A DNA stretch of 64,000 bases from Lyophyllum atratum (lineage: Eukaryota; Basidiomycota; Agaricomycetes; Agaricales; Lyophyllaceae), in the NCBI GenBank assembly GCA_014905825.1, contig JACGCN010000034.1, positions 62,001 through 126,000 of the forward strand, read 5' to 3'. Each line of letters starts with the position of its first letter. Positions within the stretch are counted from its first letter, which is position 1. The notes beneath the pieces are model-generated. The model ran no database searches, was not told where the DNA came from, and saw only the letters and a program-made list of their open reading frames with translations. Positions 21,254-33,467 of this stretch are shown here, piece after piece. Position numbers and translations under genes: made by a program.

Positions 21254-24134
21254 ATGAATAATCCCCGAGCCACCCGTCAACCCGAATCGATCGGTGTTTG
21301 TGGGACCCATTCTCGAGGATGCGCGAGGTCGGAAGCTGCAGCCAGTGATGCTGTAGATCTGCCGGCTGGTGCTCTCGACATGCACTCACCGCCTCAAGTA
21401 CTTACACACGTCTCAAGTATCACAGACGGCAGCAGCAACGTTGCTGCTTCGGACGAGCTTGTCCCTCCAAATCCCGTTAGCCACACCACGCCTGCGCCTC
21501 TCTCTCAACCAATTGGATTCTTTTCCCATGCACATAACTTCGTCCAAAGAAATTGCCAGTTTGTTGAAGTCCACGGCAATTATATAGTGTATCGCGGGCT
21601 GGAAGCAGAGAACCTTGGTTTACATTCGGTCATGCCGATAGGTGCGGTTTGCGCTTTAGGCTTGTGTAATAGTGGCGAATCTTCTGAGGTCCCTGATGAT
21701 GCAGATGCGCCAGCTTACAAACGTTGCCCACCCGCTACACATCTCTTCACTGGTCGGCAGAAGCTTCTCGATGAAATGGAGAATTATTTCCTCGAAGACA
21801 TCGGTAGTCGGCATGTGTGCGTCCTGCATGGGCTCGGCGGTGTTGGGAAGACTCAAATTGCATATCGCTTTGTCGAAACCTGCACCAAAAATCTGCAGTG
21901 AGTTCACAATATCGAGAAATATGTCACATTGCCTGCGAGATTCATAATCTCGGTCATCTAGGTTTTCCCACATCTTCCTGATAGATGTCAGTACTGTGGA
22001 TACAATCAAAACAGATCTAGCAAATATTGCTCTATCACAGAAGATCGGTAGTTCTGTGGAGGACGCGCAGCGTTGGCTCTCAAATGAAACCGGGAGATGG
22101 CTCATACTGTTCAATAACGCGGACGACGTCACACTCAATCTGTCCACATTTTTTCCGCTCAATTCCCATGGCAATATTCTCATCACCACTCGAAACCCAC
22201 AATTATGTATCCACACACGCAACGGGGGATTCAAAGTTCAAGGTCTGGGAGAGGAAGAAGCCACAGAGCTCCTTCTATCTATGATATTTCAGAACGATAG
22301 TGTTACTAGATGTGCGAGAGACCAGGCCACCGCGATTGTGAAGGTGTGTATTAAATACGAGCTCCCAAGTCATTCGATACAATTGACTACTTTGAAGGAA
22401 CTCAGCCGTCATCCTCTCGCAGTGGTGCAGGCAGGCGCGTACATTGCGCAGAACCAGAATCTACGCGGATACCTTGAGCTTTACAAAAGGCATCGCACCC
22501 AACTTTGGCAAACCCAGCCCGTACAGAGGCACGACGAATACCAATGGACGGTTTACACGACATGGCAAATGAGCGTAGACCTTCTGAGGCCGGAAGCAGT
22601 CACCTTCCTGCGTATCTGCGCTTTCATTCACTATGAAGGTATCTCAGAGAATCTGTTCAGAGCCGCTTCATTTGCTGCGTGGCCTGGGCCTTCCTACGAT
22701 GCTTTCAAGGCGTCGCCCGAAATGGCTGATTTCTTTGGTCGATTTATGTCACCTAGCGGAGACTGGGATGGTCTCCTCTTCTGGGAGATGGTTACCAATG
22801 TGCGATCATACAGTCTGATCAATTTCGACGGTGCAAATAATGTCTTTTCCATACATCCGCTGGTGCATACCTGGATGCGCACAACGGTGGCTGACGGCGA
22901 CCTTTCAACGCGGAATGGCGCACAGTATTTGCTTGGGCTATCAATAGCGTTAAGCCAGCAATTAACTCTTCATGACAGCAAGGCGCGATCTTCACTGCAA
23001 CCCCACGTAGATGCCGCCTTAAAGTACGATCAAGACGACGATACAGAAACCCCTCCAGCTTTACTGGAAGTGTTCGCACTCGTATACCTCCATAATGGCC
23101 GATTAGGCGACGCGGAGAAGCTCCAATTCGTGGTGGTAGACGGAAACACGCGGCTGCTGGGAGAGGATCACCCCACCACGCTCGATAGCTTGGATCGCCT
23201 AGCGATGACATATTTTCAGCAGGGCCGCTTTGAAGATGCAAGGAAGCTCCGACCCGAGATGGAGGCAGCTAGCATGCGAGTGCTCAGCGACGCCTGCGAC
23301 TGTACCCAGTGTGCACACGAGTGTACCGAGGAGGTACTATGTTACATAGCGAACCAGGCGATGATGTACTCTCGCCAAAATCGCTACGACTTGGCGGAGC
23401 GGCTTCAACTTGCGGTGATGCGTAGAAACTACCAGAGGATTCAAGGATCTGACGACTCGGATCCTCTTAGTCGGAGTTATCTACTCCTGATGCTTGGTAA
23501 CACAGCAAACTTGGTGACGACGTACGTGGGCCAGGGCCGTGACGAAGAGGCTGAGAAACTCCAGCTTGGGTTGGTGGCGGAGATGAAGCGAATGCTCGGG
23601 GATGAGCATCTGTACACGCTCGAAAGCGTTCAGCGTCTGTCTGAGATGCATCAGAAGCGGAACCGTCTCAGCGAGGCAGAGAGGTTACAAACCGCAATGA
23701 CGGAGTCTAGGAGGAAGATACTTGGTGAAGATCATCCCGACACGCTTGATGATATTGTGCAACTGGCAAAAACATATGTGTTTCAGGGGCGTTATACCGA
23801 GGGTGAAGAGCTCCTAGTGTCAGCGCTGGAGGCTAGCAAGCGGGTGTTTGGCAGTGACCATCCGAAAACGGTTATGTATACCGGGTGGCTGGCAGCAACG
23901 TACATATACCAGGCCCGATACGAGGAGGCAAAGGATCTCCAATTGACTGTGGTGGAGGCTAGCCGGCGGGTGTTTGGTGATCACCATTACTACACACAGG
24001 TAAGCCGCGCAGTGCTGTTCGTGATCCCAATTCGCAAATTCTGGCTGCGCTGGAAAGGCGTGCTGCTGGGTTCTGTGGTCGTGTGTTTTATGTATATCCT
24101 TCGCATTTTGCATGCTTGGTGTAGCAGGGCTTGA
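21254..24134 (+). CDS. NB-ARC-TPR protein (fungal NLR-like)
   Basis: Two exons, 21254-21897 and 21962-24134; 938 residues. The first in-frame ATG has a strong context (ACCACCATGA); the frame is open upstream only to a GTG. Residues 89-115 carry FFSHAHNFVQ..CQFVEVHGNY, matching motifs in the NACHT and dsRBM proteins. NB-ARC follows: GRQKLLDEM, P-loop HGLGGVGKTQ (~195), kinase-2 RWLILFNNADDV, sensor NILITTRNP, and the LSRHPLAVVQAG motif in the place of GLPLA. C-terminal half is kinesin-light-chain-type TPRs of ~42 residues with LGEDHPTTLDSL, LGEDHPDTLDDI, FGSDHPKTVMYT. At 24000 a strong donor GTAAGC is followed by an AG at 24127; if spliced, the protein ends at 24151 and loses a hydrophobic tail. 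Likely a ligand-triggered oligomerising sensor. Confidence 0.88.
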
Positions 24135-24962
24135 GGTCCGTGCAGTGGTAGAAACCGTTTATATTACGGAGTCGTCCGACGTTATCTCCATCTTTGCAAT
24201 GCAAGTTGACTTCTCATCGTTGAAATAGCTGTGATTCAGAGTATCAGCAACAACACAAAGTGAAACATGAAGTGATTCAGGTTGACTCCGAGGGAGGTCA
24301 GGGAATGATCGACATCAGGTTGAATGGGTGGCTCGTCCAAGCTGATCCCGGCGAAAGTCTTCTTTATCTCTATACAGTATAGGCACCTAAAGCATATAGA
24401 TTATCGTCCCGGCCTATGAAGGAATACCACGACGCATACAGCACTCAGCGTAAAGAGGCGTGAAACGTGCTGACTGCTCCTTAACCGGCATCCAATGGTC
24501 CACGCACCGCATAGCCTCGCCATAGTCCTTTGGAACAAGTTGGCGGCGGCCACACCTCTGCAAGAGGCCAAGAGTGCATGCATAGCAACCATTCTCAGCC
24601 TTCGGACACGGGACTGCATTGTTTCCGTGCCCAATCCTCTCCAGGGGTCTTGGAAGGTTGCACTCTCTTCGATGGCTAGAGTCACTGGCACCCTGGCGGT
24701 GATTGCTGGGTCGGCTTAGCCTTCACGGTTCACGTCTAGAATTATGGTGAAGGGCGAGCAGCAGGTCGAGCGACGAATGTTGGTTGGGAAGCTACTCGGT
24801 CGAGTACCACGAACGCGTGAAATCTGGGATGTTGCCGTCAACCTCGTGGCCAGATGCAAGGGCAATGCAAGGGGCCGACGCCCGATGGATGAGTTTTCAG
24901 GACTCCTCGGGACCCTATGATGCAGATCTCATCGATGAATCAATAATTACAATTGCTGATAT
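24135..24962. other. spacer before tRNA-Lys
   Basis: No supported gene. Open frames on both strands around 24400-24720 overlap and are unrecognised. Confidence 0.3.
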
Positions 24963-25049
24963 GCCCGCCTAGCTCAATCGGATAGAGCGTCAGACTCTTA
25001 CCTAGGCAGTGGCATCTGAAGGCTGCGAGTTCGACCCTCGCGGTGGGCT
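24963..25049 (+). tRNA. tRNA-Lys(CTT) with 13-nt intron
   Basis: Identical base for base, intron included, to the gene at 10445-10531; anticodon CTT at 24997-24999. The flanks are unrelated beyond ATGCCCGCC, so it is a dispersed copy, not a recent tandem one. A TTTTTTCCTCTTCC run 20 bases downstream is a likely Pol III stop. Confidence 0.95.
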
Positions 25050-25394
25050 ATTCGTCGTTCACACTGGTTGTTTTTTCCTCTTCCTTCCATTTTCACCGAA
25101 CTGACCAGGAGGAGGTACTTAATTAGACTAAGCTTTTTCTTGACCAGTACGGGAGCTTTCTTAACCGTAGGATGGTGGTGAAAAGGTTAAGCACTTCGAT
25201 GAGAATCGAAGGCAAATCGAAGGCTAACAACACGCATTTTGCCATGCAAGCATGGCCAGCTTCAGATTGGACTTCAGTAAATTCGAACAACAGTGTTCCA
25301 GTGGAGCTACGTCAGTGAAGACAAAGCCCAAAATTCAAACATCCACATTCTGAGTTGATAATGTCGTTGCGTCGCTACAGTCCGTCTATACACC
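25050..25394. other. spacer between tRNA-Lys and the M28 gene
   Basis: Short intergenic stretch with the 3' end of the aminopeptidase gene at its right edge. Nothing else seen. Confidence 0.3.
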
Positions 25395-26945
25395 TCAGAC
25401 GCCCAATTCATATGCGAAGGCGACCGCAATCTTCGTGTACTCCAGCGTATGTGACCACGAGAATCCAGACGCGGTGATGGTGTCTGAGGAGGTGTGGATG
25501 AGGGGGTTGTCATCGCCGTAGCGGGTCTCGAATGGCAGAGAGGTCGGGTAGCCCTGGTTGTACCAGCTGGCGTGGTCAGAGCATGCGTAGCCGCACTATC
25601 GTAGGTGATCGTGGTTAGTGACCTGAGAGCGAGGATGGGAGGAAGACGTACCGGAGGGCTGCTGACGAAGGGCAACCTCGAGTATGCGGTGATGATGGAA
25701 CCGAGGAAGGTGTTCAAGCCTGAATCAATGTAGTCCTGAGAAGGTACTTTTCAGTCCGTAGCTCTTGATCGCGGCGAAGGCGATCCGGAAGTGAGGTGGA
25801 TAAGGACTTACGGGCATGAGGGCGATCACTTCGGTCGACCCGGGCTTCACGCTGCAAGATAACATTGATTATTATCGCTTCTTCTCCGGTTACAAAGGGC
25901 GCGAAGCAGGAGCACGTACTATGCGGTCATGTCGAGCTGCATCATGGCCTTGACTTGGGTGCCCGCGGCTTTGTAGCTCTTCGCAATCGCCTGTGAGCCC
26001 AGAAGACCACCTTCCTCACCAGAGTACCTGCGCAAGCAAATGACTTCCTGGCCACATGGGGGCTTCAACGGAATGAAACGCACCAGTGGAACTCCACAGG
26101 CGTCGTTGGCTTAAATCCCGAAGCTAGCAGAAGGCGGAACGCCTCAATAAGGTTGACGGTCCCACTGCCATCGTCATCCGCGCCGGGTGCACGACCACTG
26201 GTCGGGCTGTTCTGGTTGATGGAGTCCATGTGTGCACCGAGGATCGTAACGGGGCCGGTGGTCGTTCCTGGGATTTTGGCAATGATGGAGCCTTGCAGCC
26301 AAGTGTGTGTGAAAGCTGCGACGGTTGCCTTGCTGGTAGGATACTGCGCGGCAATCTGGATTCACGAGGACATGAGGATCCAAACCTAGGGTATTGGAGG
26401 AGTAAATATACGCACGTCACCGACAGCTTTGACGATCCAGTTGGTCGCGTCGAGCCCGGTTTGGGACTTGTAGTAGCGGTTGTTGAAGGCTGTGAGGCTG
26501 TTGAGGTTACTCTGCATGTTCGTGAGGGAGACATTCGCGATGATCGCTTTGACGGCGGTCTGGTGGGACGGAGCCGGGTCTGCAAGGACTTCAGCGGGGG
26601 AAGCGAACGGGTGGGCCAAATTAACATACATGTCACCTGAGGCGCAAAGGCATTGGGATGTGTAGTGATTGGAGTGTTGGGGTCGTAGACTTCTGTGACA
26701 TCGAACTAGGGCAATTTGAGTGTGGTCTTCGCAGAATCATTGAAGGATGTACGCACGAAGTTGATCTTAGCGCGTTTGAGATCGAGTTTGTCGTCCTCTG
26801 TCTTCCAGACGGGATCGACGCCCTCCTTGAGACTGATGAGGCGCAGCCCCTTCGCCGCGTTTTCTTTGAGCTCAGTCTCAGAGATAACTGCATGAACAGA
26901 CCCAGCCGCGAAGACGACTCCCAGAATAGTGGAGGAAAGTTTCAT
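25395..26945 (-). CDS. secreted M28 family aminopeptidase
   Basis: Zinc exopeptidase that removes N-terminal residues, leucyl-aminopeptidase type. Eight exons: 26945-26757, 26705-26630, 26588-26416, 26355-26084, 26027-25920, 25851-25812, 25735-25652, 25595-25395; phases agree, 380 residues. Signal peptide [19 protein letters not shown], then an inhibitory-type propeptide. All five metal ligands and catalytic residues are in place: His in GAHMDSI, Asp in GADDDGSG, Glu-Glu in YSGEEGG, Asp in MQLDMTAY, His in CSDHASW. A Cys pair (CGYAC) matches the fungal/Aeromonas-type disulphide. Complete and apparently functional; likely acts extracellularly in protein nutrition. Confidence 0.93.
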
Positions 26946-29392
26946 GGTGTGACGCGGCGACGTAGGGGTTTAGGTTGGCAAGCGATCTCCACCTCGAGGC
27001 CCTTTTAAATCGAATTAACCAGATAACTCAGCAATCAGGGAAAGAAGTACCAGTGCTGCGTGTAACTGGAGATGCTCGTAAGCGCTCATCCAGTGACTAC
27101 AAGCATCCACGCGGGGGGCTTAGCTCCGTATCCGTCACGACTGATCGACACCATATCAACGTGGTGTAGGCTAGGAATCATGGAGGCGACCACACGTTAA
27201 GAGAGCGAGAACCGAGAAGAAGAAGCTGTATTGAGTAGCGATTCCCGGGTCGAATCACCAGATGCTAATAATCCTGGGGTGGTTCCGAGAATTGACCAAG
27301 CTGTGCTTGGTTCCCGTCCACCGAAGAATGTGATTCCACCGAATTGCATGTGGTTTCTTCGATGCATTGCGCGTCGCCCAATCATATCAGGATTCTTGGG
27401 ATGGAGCGAAGCACCACATGATTATGATGCGGCGAATTAGTGAGCGTAGTAGCAGTACTGAGGGTTCCGAGGGTATAGTAGATAGTCTAACCCATGCTGG
27501 GGCGAGCGGACCGTGACCTGAGTAATTTCTTATCCAGTGCGCGAAGAGGTGACCCTGCGCAGCTTCGTTCTTTCGCGTGGACATGATGAGGCATTCGGTC
27601 GAGGAGTGAAGTTGAAGGGAGTATTAGTAAAAGTCTTGGCGAGGCTTGGCCAAGGCAACGAGCAATCAACAGGTCAAAATAACGCGCGTTCCGCTTCGAG
27701 AGTTTAGGACACTTCTCGAGACGGCTGCGGCCGCCCCGAATCAAGATACATCATGCATCATGCAACGCTTCTCAGACGGCTCTAGTGTCTTCCTGGGTCA
27801 AAATATACAACAGACGAGCCGTCACAACGCATGCGGTACGATCGCGAACTTGTTCTAACTGTGAGATCAAGTCAGAATCAATTGCCATTTGGGCCTTGAC
27901 ACTTAGGCTGAGTACGCCTTATCGGATCTTGCAGCGGGGATGATTAGCCGCTCCTCAATCTAATCGGCGATGCGTACTTGTGGTGCAAGGAAGGAGCCGA
28001 ATGCTTCCTGGAACTCTTCTCCTTTTCTCGTTACCAACCGCTACCTTCCTGCAGACCGACTAGCCTTTGGAAAGAGAATAGACGTCGCCGCACACCCTGC
28101 CATGCTGATTTCATTCGCGCGTAAATTGGACAAGATCCTTCTGAGGACCATGAGATTCCAAGGGAAAAAGCCTGAGGAAAGGGAGAATTGCCGGTATGGA
28201 ATCCAGCCGATGTTTCGTCGGGTGGCGTGTATTAAGAAGAGGAGATCAGGCGACGTATTGTCACAGATGCATTGATACGTCCTCAAACAAGACCCTCCTC
28301 CTGATCTTGGCACTTCAAAACCTGCCTTGACCCGTGGCGCTGACGTCCACGAGATGGTGCGTCGTCGAGTGGCGCAGTCAATCTTCTTAGCTATTCCACC
28401 CCTCTAGGACATCGAAGGGATACACTGGCAAAGACTCTGAATGGTATGAGTGCTAGAATGCTGGAAAACGAGGGCTGGCTGGGTCGGACGTTTCGCGGAG
28501 GAGCTGGGACATAGCGCTTAGTATCTTTCGTCGCAGGATGATCTATATTTCGCAGACTGCCTATCCGGAGGTCACCGCAGTATGACCACCACAGGCGAGC
28601 GACATACATATATCCAACCGCTTCGGTCAGAGAAAGATTTTGCGTTAGTGTTTAGGCCAACAAACCATCGGACTTACGTACTGAGTGATTGCAGGGGCCA
28701 TTATCCATAGCCCGAGAAATGCCATTCATTGAAGATATACGAAATGTACGCCCAAAGAGGTATTCCCTAACGAGAGAAAGCTCAGTACGCGCGCTACTCA
28801 CAACGTATTTCGGACCTCCGACGTCCGTCAACAGTGGTGGTACCCAGGATCCGTTTTGTCAACTTGCGTGCAGGTATGCCGGCTTCCATTCAGGCAGCTT
28901 TTATCGGCTCAAATCGGCCCTGCGTGCGTGCAAAATATGGGGGCGGGAGCGAGTCTGAAGTTTGAACATGGTCGTCGCATGGTCGACAAAGAGGTATCAT
29001 ACATATTTGGCTGAGGACCGAACGCCAAACATATTACAGGTTCATGACCGAAAGAAGATGATCTCGATTCTCTAGCCTCTACCACCACCACCACCAGACC
29101 TATACCCCCACTCTGCCCTCTACTCGGCCAAAAGACTCTGTCGCAGGACTTAGGGCTAGAGAGTGGTAAGAAGTATGGAGATACCCAGAAGCATGGCCTC
29201 CAGTGGGTTTTCCAAATCAGAAATCGTCGAAATCGGTCGTTAACATGGGCGCGTGCAGCGAGCAGTGCTCCTCCGTCAACGGTGAGCTTCCCGGTGTCGG
29301 AGGCATCGCCCAAAAATAGCCAACCAGTGCCACATCTACGTCCCCCACATCTACCGTTCCGACGAATATCATTGCCGACACTGCCGAACAAG
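26946..29392. other. 2.4 kb gene-poor stretch
   Basis: No gene could be supported. The M28 promoter lies at the left edge (TTTAAAAG on the minus strand about 60 bp before its ATG). Open frames of 60-100 codons at 27387-27744 (-), 27970-28275 (+) and 28391-28609 (-) have no recognisable motif or splice partners. The right end may hold a 5' exon of the RhoGEF gene: an ATG near 29254 opens a short frame before a GTGAGC donor-like site at about 29282. Confidence 0.35.
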
Positions 29393-32371
29393 ATGCATAG
29401 GGAATCCATGATCAGCGTAGCTTCATTCGATTCCTTGCCCGAGGAAGGAGAGCCACCGGGTCCTTCCCTTCCTGCCGTACTTAGACACGTACATCCAAGG
29501 AAGAGTGGGAACGGTCGACCGATGTCGACAGAATCGCCCAGGAGGAGAAGGAGGCGGGATGTTCCCATGAGACCAGCAGACGACGCTATGGAAACAAAAC
29601 GAGGGAAGGTCATCGGAGAGTTTTTCGAGACAGAGAGGGCTTATTTGGACGGCCTTGAGCTAATTTATTCGGTGCGTTTCCCAATTGATCACGTCCTGAT
29701 AGCCTGCCAACAAGCAGCTTACTTCACAGCACTTTCTTACTCCTATCATTGCCTCGCTGGATGCCGCAAACCCTCTGTTAGACCGCTCGTCGCTCACCTC
29801 TGTTTTCTCTAATTTTATTGATATTTGGAATCTGCATCGCTCTTTCTTCTCTTCACTCTCCACGTTGCTCTCCAAAGCTGATATACCCTCATCCGCATCA
29901 ACGAGTAGCGATCATCGTGAATCGCCTCCACCGTTATCTCCAATTCTCCTCTCGCACTTCCCATACCTTTCCCTATATAACCCCTTCGTCACTTCCTTTC
30001 CCTCGACCATCTCAGCCTTGGCCGATCTCATTACACCTCCGTCCGCTACTCATGCCAATCCACAGTATAGCCCGACCTTTGCAGCCTTCCTCTCTACTCA
30101 AGAACAAGATCCTCGCTGCGGCAAACTCAAGCTACGGGATTGGTTGCTCACCATCGTACAACGATGTCCACGATATCTACTCCTTCTGAAGGATCTCATC
30201 AGTTGTACCGATCCTGAAGACCCAGAACGTGGGCAACTCACGGCAGTGCACACCCTCGTCTCGAAAAGTCTGTCTTTATATCATTTGAGTAGTATGTGCA
30301 GCGCTGACATTATACACAGTCACGCTTTCACTTAACACCTCCCTTCACACGCATACGCAAACCCTTGCGCTCCTCTCCCTACAACGCTCCACGCCAAATC
30401 TTCCATTTCAGCTCATCGTCCCAGGCCGTACGCTTCTGAAACGGGGACCCCTGCTCCAGATCGAGCGCAGCTCCTCACCCCGGGAGCGCGAGTTCCTGCT
30501 CTTCTCTGACTGCCTCATTTGGCTTGCTGGCGAAGAGGCCGAGAGCGTGTGGAAGGGCGATTGGGGTATTAGTAGGTCTGGCTGGGGCGGCGGCTATATG
30601 GGGAGCGGCGGAACACCGTTGGAATCACCCATGTCCGCTGCATCAAGCCCTTCAGGCAGACCCCAGATGTTAAGGAGTCGTAGTAAGAGCGAGGCTGAGC
30701 TGTCGCAGCTGATAGTTCATAGCCCTGGAGTGGAGGTGGATAAGGAGTCGCCATCGCCGTCGACACCGTCGACGCCGTCAAAACATCTGGGCAAAAACGC
30801 AGCAAGAAAATCGTACCACCCCCCTGCGAACTTTAAGAGGAACCCGAGTAGCGGCGGGGACGAGCGATGGGTGTACAAGGGTCGCGCCGAGCTGGTCGAC
30901 CTTGAGGTTGTTGTGAGCCCGCCGAGAGAGCAGGGCGAAGAACGCCGGTTCGAGATTTTAAGTCCCGAAGGCAGTTTTGTGCTCTACTCAGGTCAGCCTC
31001 GTACTTCCATCCGGATAACCGTAACTCATGAAGGCCTCCAGATACGGAAGAGGAGCGAGATGAATGGTGCAATGCCGTTCGACAAGCCAAGGCTCAGTTA
31101 CTTGTCTCCCTCAACGTCACGCATCCTAACTCAACCCTCACTTCATCTTCGTCCACAAACCACATCCGGCGATCTCTACAGGCCCTTCCCTTCCCGCCCT
31201 CTGACGACCGCATTGCGACTGTCCGTGAGACCCGGAACGATGGGAAGCTGAAGGGGAAGGGGAAGAAGAATGCTGAGCTGGTAGAACGAAGGCGCAAGGT
31301 TGAACACTGGGTCCCGGCAATATGGATTCCAGACGAGAAGACTGGAGGGTGTATGAGATGCGGCAGGAGCTTCGGCTGGAGGAGGAGAAGGCACCATTGT
31401 AGGCTCTGCGGGCGATGTGTGTGCGCTTCGTGTTCAGGTCGGGTGAGTTATATGTCTTTTAATCTCTTTGGGTGTCCGCTGATCCTTGGTAGACCTTTTT
31501 CATTGCAGATCCGAACTCAAAGGATGACTCGAGCAAACCCGCGCGAGCCTGCGACGCCTGTTACGAGACTGTCTTCCCATTACTAGATCCTCTCCCCGAT
31601 GCGGGCAGAAGTGGGACAGCGACGATCCGCAAGGCGGATATCGACACTTTCGCGTCTCTGAACAACCTGCCATCCTGGCTCTCCATGCCCTCCCTGCCCG
31701 TAAGTATCAGCACGACGCCCCAAGCCCTCATGGCGATCCAGCGGGAGCCCTCATCGCCTAACGCACCACTTCATGACCTGCCCGAGTTCTCGCATAGTGA
31801 GAGAGGCAGCCGCGTCAAGGTCATCAAGGCAACCCAGAATACCCGGCCGAAGAGCTATCATCAGCTGCTGGAGGACTTTGAGCAGAATGAGCATGGGCGG
31901 TTCGATGTGCTCGATGTGCCCGAGGAGGAGGATGATGGCGGGGAAGAGGAGGACGGCGACGAGGGGGTACATGGAGTGATCCGCGAAACATCGCAGTCGT
32001 CGACCAACGGGCTGACGTCGTCACCAAGGAGGGAGAATACGGCGCGGAGGAATCAGAGGTTCTCGCTGCCGGCGGTGGCACTGCAGACGACGAGTGTGAC
32101 TGCGCACACAAGTACGGTATATGAGCATACCGGTAGCGGGGCTCGGGTTGCTAGCGGTGGTGGGAGTCCAGTCAAAGTGAACAAGCGGTTCTCGCTTGTG
32201 CTGGGAGGCAGCCGGAATCATGGAAGCAGTGGGATGAGGACCCAGAGTGAGGTGATGTCTAAATCTGGAAAGATGGATAATGGGTCTAGATCTCCGGCTG
32301 CGAAGGTGGAGCTGGGAAAGGGGGTGGCTGCGGGCAAGTTGAGTGAGCTGTTGGGCAGGAGGACGGAGTGA
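29393..32371 (+). CDS. DH-PH-FYVE Rho guanine nucleotide exchange factor
   Basis: Activates a Rho/Cdc42-type GTPase at phosphoinositide-bearing membranes. Five exons: 29393-29671, 29730-30267, 30320-30991, 31042-31442, 31493-32371; 922 residues. DH domain from about residue 71 (KVIGEFFETERAYLDGLELIYS-HFLTPI) with the conserved LRDWLLTIVQRCPRYLLLLKDL helix. PH domain begins LLKRGPLLQIERSS and ends RDEWCNAVRQAKAQLL, split by a Ser/Pro/Gly-rich insert of more than 150 residues. FYVE finger: CMRCGRSFGWRRRRHHCRLC, GRCVCASCSGR, TFFI and ACDACY, with the R-R-HHCR-x-CG signature that binds PI3P. The C-terminal 270 residues are acidic then Ser/Gly-rich. Layout resembles animal FGD proteins. The start is uncertain: the frame is open upstream to a GTG at 29282, and an upstream exon is possible. 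Confidence 0.88.
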
Positions 32372-33030
32372 TCGTTTATTTCTGTTGGCTTCTGGGTAAT
32401 GCGTCGGACTTTTCAACTTTCACCTTGTTTATCTAGTTCAAGCAAGCCTCCCCGAAAGATTAAAGCGATTAACACGTCCACTAAGTGGGAGGAGTTACCT
32501 CTCAAATTTTGACCAAGTCTCTGACTGGGTGATCATATCACGTTTGTGAACTTTATGGAGGCGGTTCAAGTTGGCCGTACGCCTCGATAGTTCCCGCCTT
32601 CGACACTCGGCCACGTCGAATTCACACATCCCCTTTATCTATCCGATTCTTTCGCACCATGTATTCATCCTGTGATTGCACATATCTATGCTCTATATGA
32701 TCAGCTGGTGGATTCGGTGGAACATGTTCCACCGAATCCACCATGCACATCACCGCTTCCACATTCTACTCTACTTGTACGAAGTACATTGCCTGACCCA
32801 TTTTTCTGGGTTGAGAAGCTAGCACTCCTTTAGTAGGTGTCGGCTTAGACTTGTGAGGGCACCCTGCTCTTGGAGATGGGGTCGTTCAGACTCGTTCTCG
32901 ATGAAATCGGTTATGTTCTGTGTTTATTTACATGTATTTACTTTAGACAATTCCTTCAACCTTGACCGTAGACGACGACAATCGCGAAAGATATCTCCTT
33001 GCTCTGGCCCGCGAGATCGTATTCCAACAC
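32372..33030. other. spacer upstream of the NACHT gene
   Basis: Contains a perfect 38-bp palindrome (32706-32743, listed). No gene seen. Confidence 0.4.
32706..32743. repeat. perfect 38-bp palindrome
   Basis: Two 19-base arms, TGGTGGATTCGGTGGAACA and its exact reverse complement, meet with no spacer at AACATGTT. It could extrude as a cruciform or be a dyad binding site. It sits about 760 bp upstream of the NACHT start codon. Confidence 0.95.
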
Positions 33031-33335
33031 CTGCTTGTGTCATTCCTACTGATCACCAGCACTCGGCCAGGCTGGCTGTGCGCGGACGCATGTCAATTGT
33101 GCGCAAGCACACGTGTTCTTCATCTAGCAATGTCGTCTGGCATAATCCTGAACAGCCGCCCTACATAAGTCGATTCAGACTTGCGAGGCCACCCTGCTTG
33201 TGTCACCATTCCCACTGACCACCAGCACTCGGCCAGGTGGGCCGTGCGCGGACGCATGTTAATCGTGGCAAGCACACGTGTTCTTCATCTAGCAATGTCG
33301 TCTCGGCATAATCCTGAACAGCCGCCCTACATAAT
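33031..33335. repeat. tandem duplication, period ~167 bp, upstream of NACHT
   Basis: Units about 33031-33168 and 33193-33335 share CCTGCTTGTGTCA, GACCACCAGCACTCGGCCAGG, GTGCGCGGACGCATGT, CAAGCACACGTGTTCTTC and CATAATCCTGAACAGCCGCC in order. They differ by a few substitutions and a small indel, so the duplication is fairly young. It lies in the promoter-proximal 140-440 bp of the NACHT gene and could duplicate control elements such as CACGTG, present once per unit. Confidence 0.8.
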
Positions 33336-33467
33336 GTTGTTAAGGTTGAAAGCAGCTCAGAGTGCATCTTTCACCCGTATTTCGCGTTTCCGAGTCGAAC
33401 TTCTCTGGAGATACCCTCATCATTCAGTTTTGTATCCAGTCTCTTGCCCACCCCTCCCTCCGCTAGC

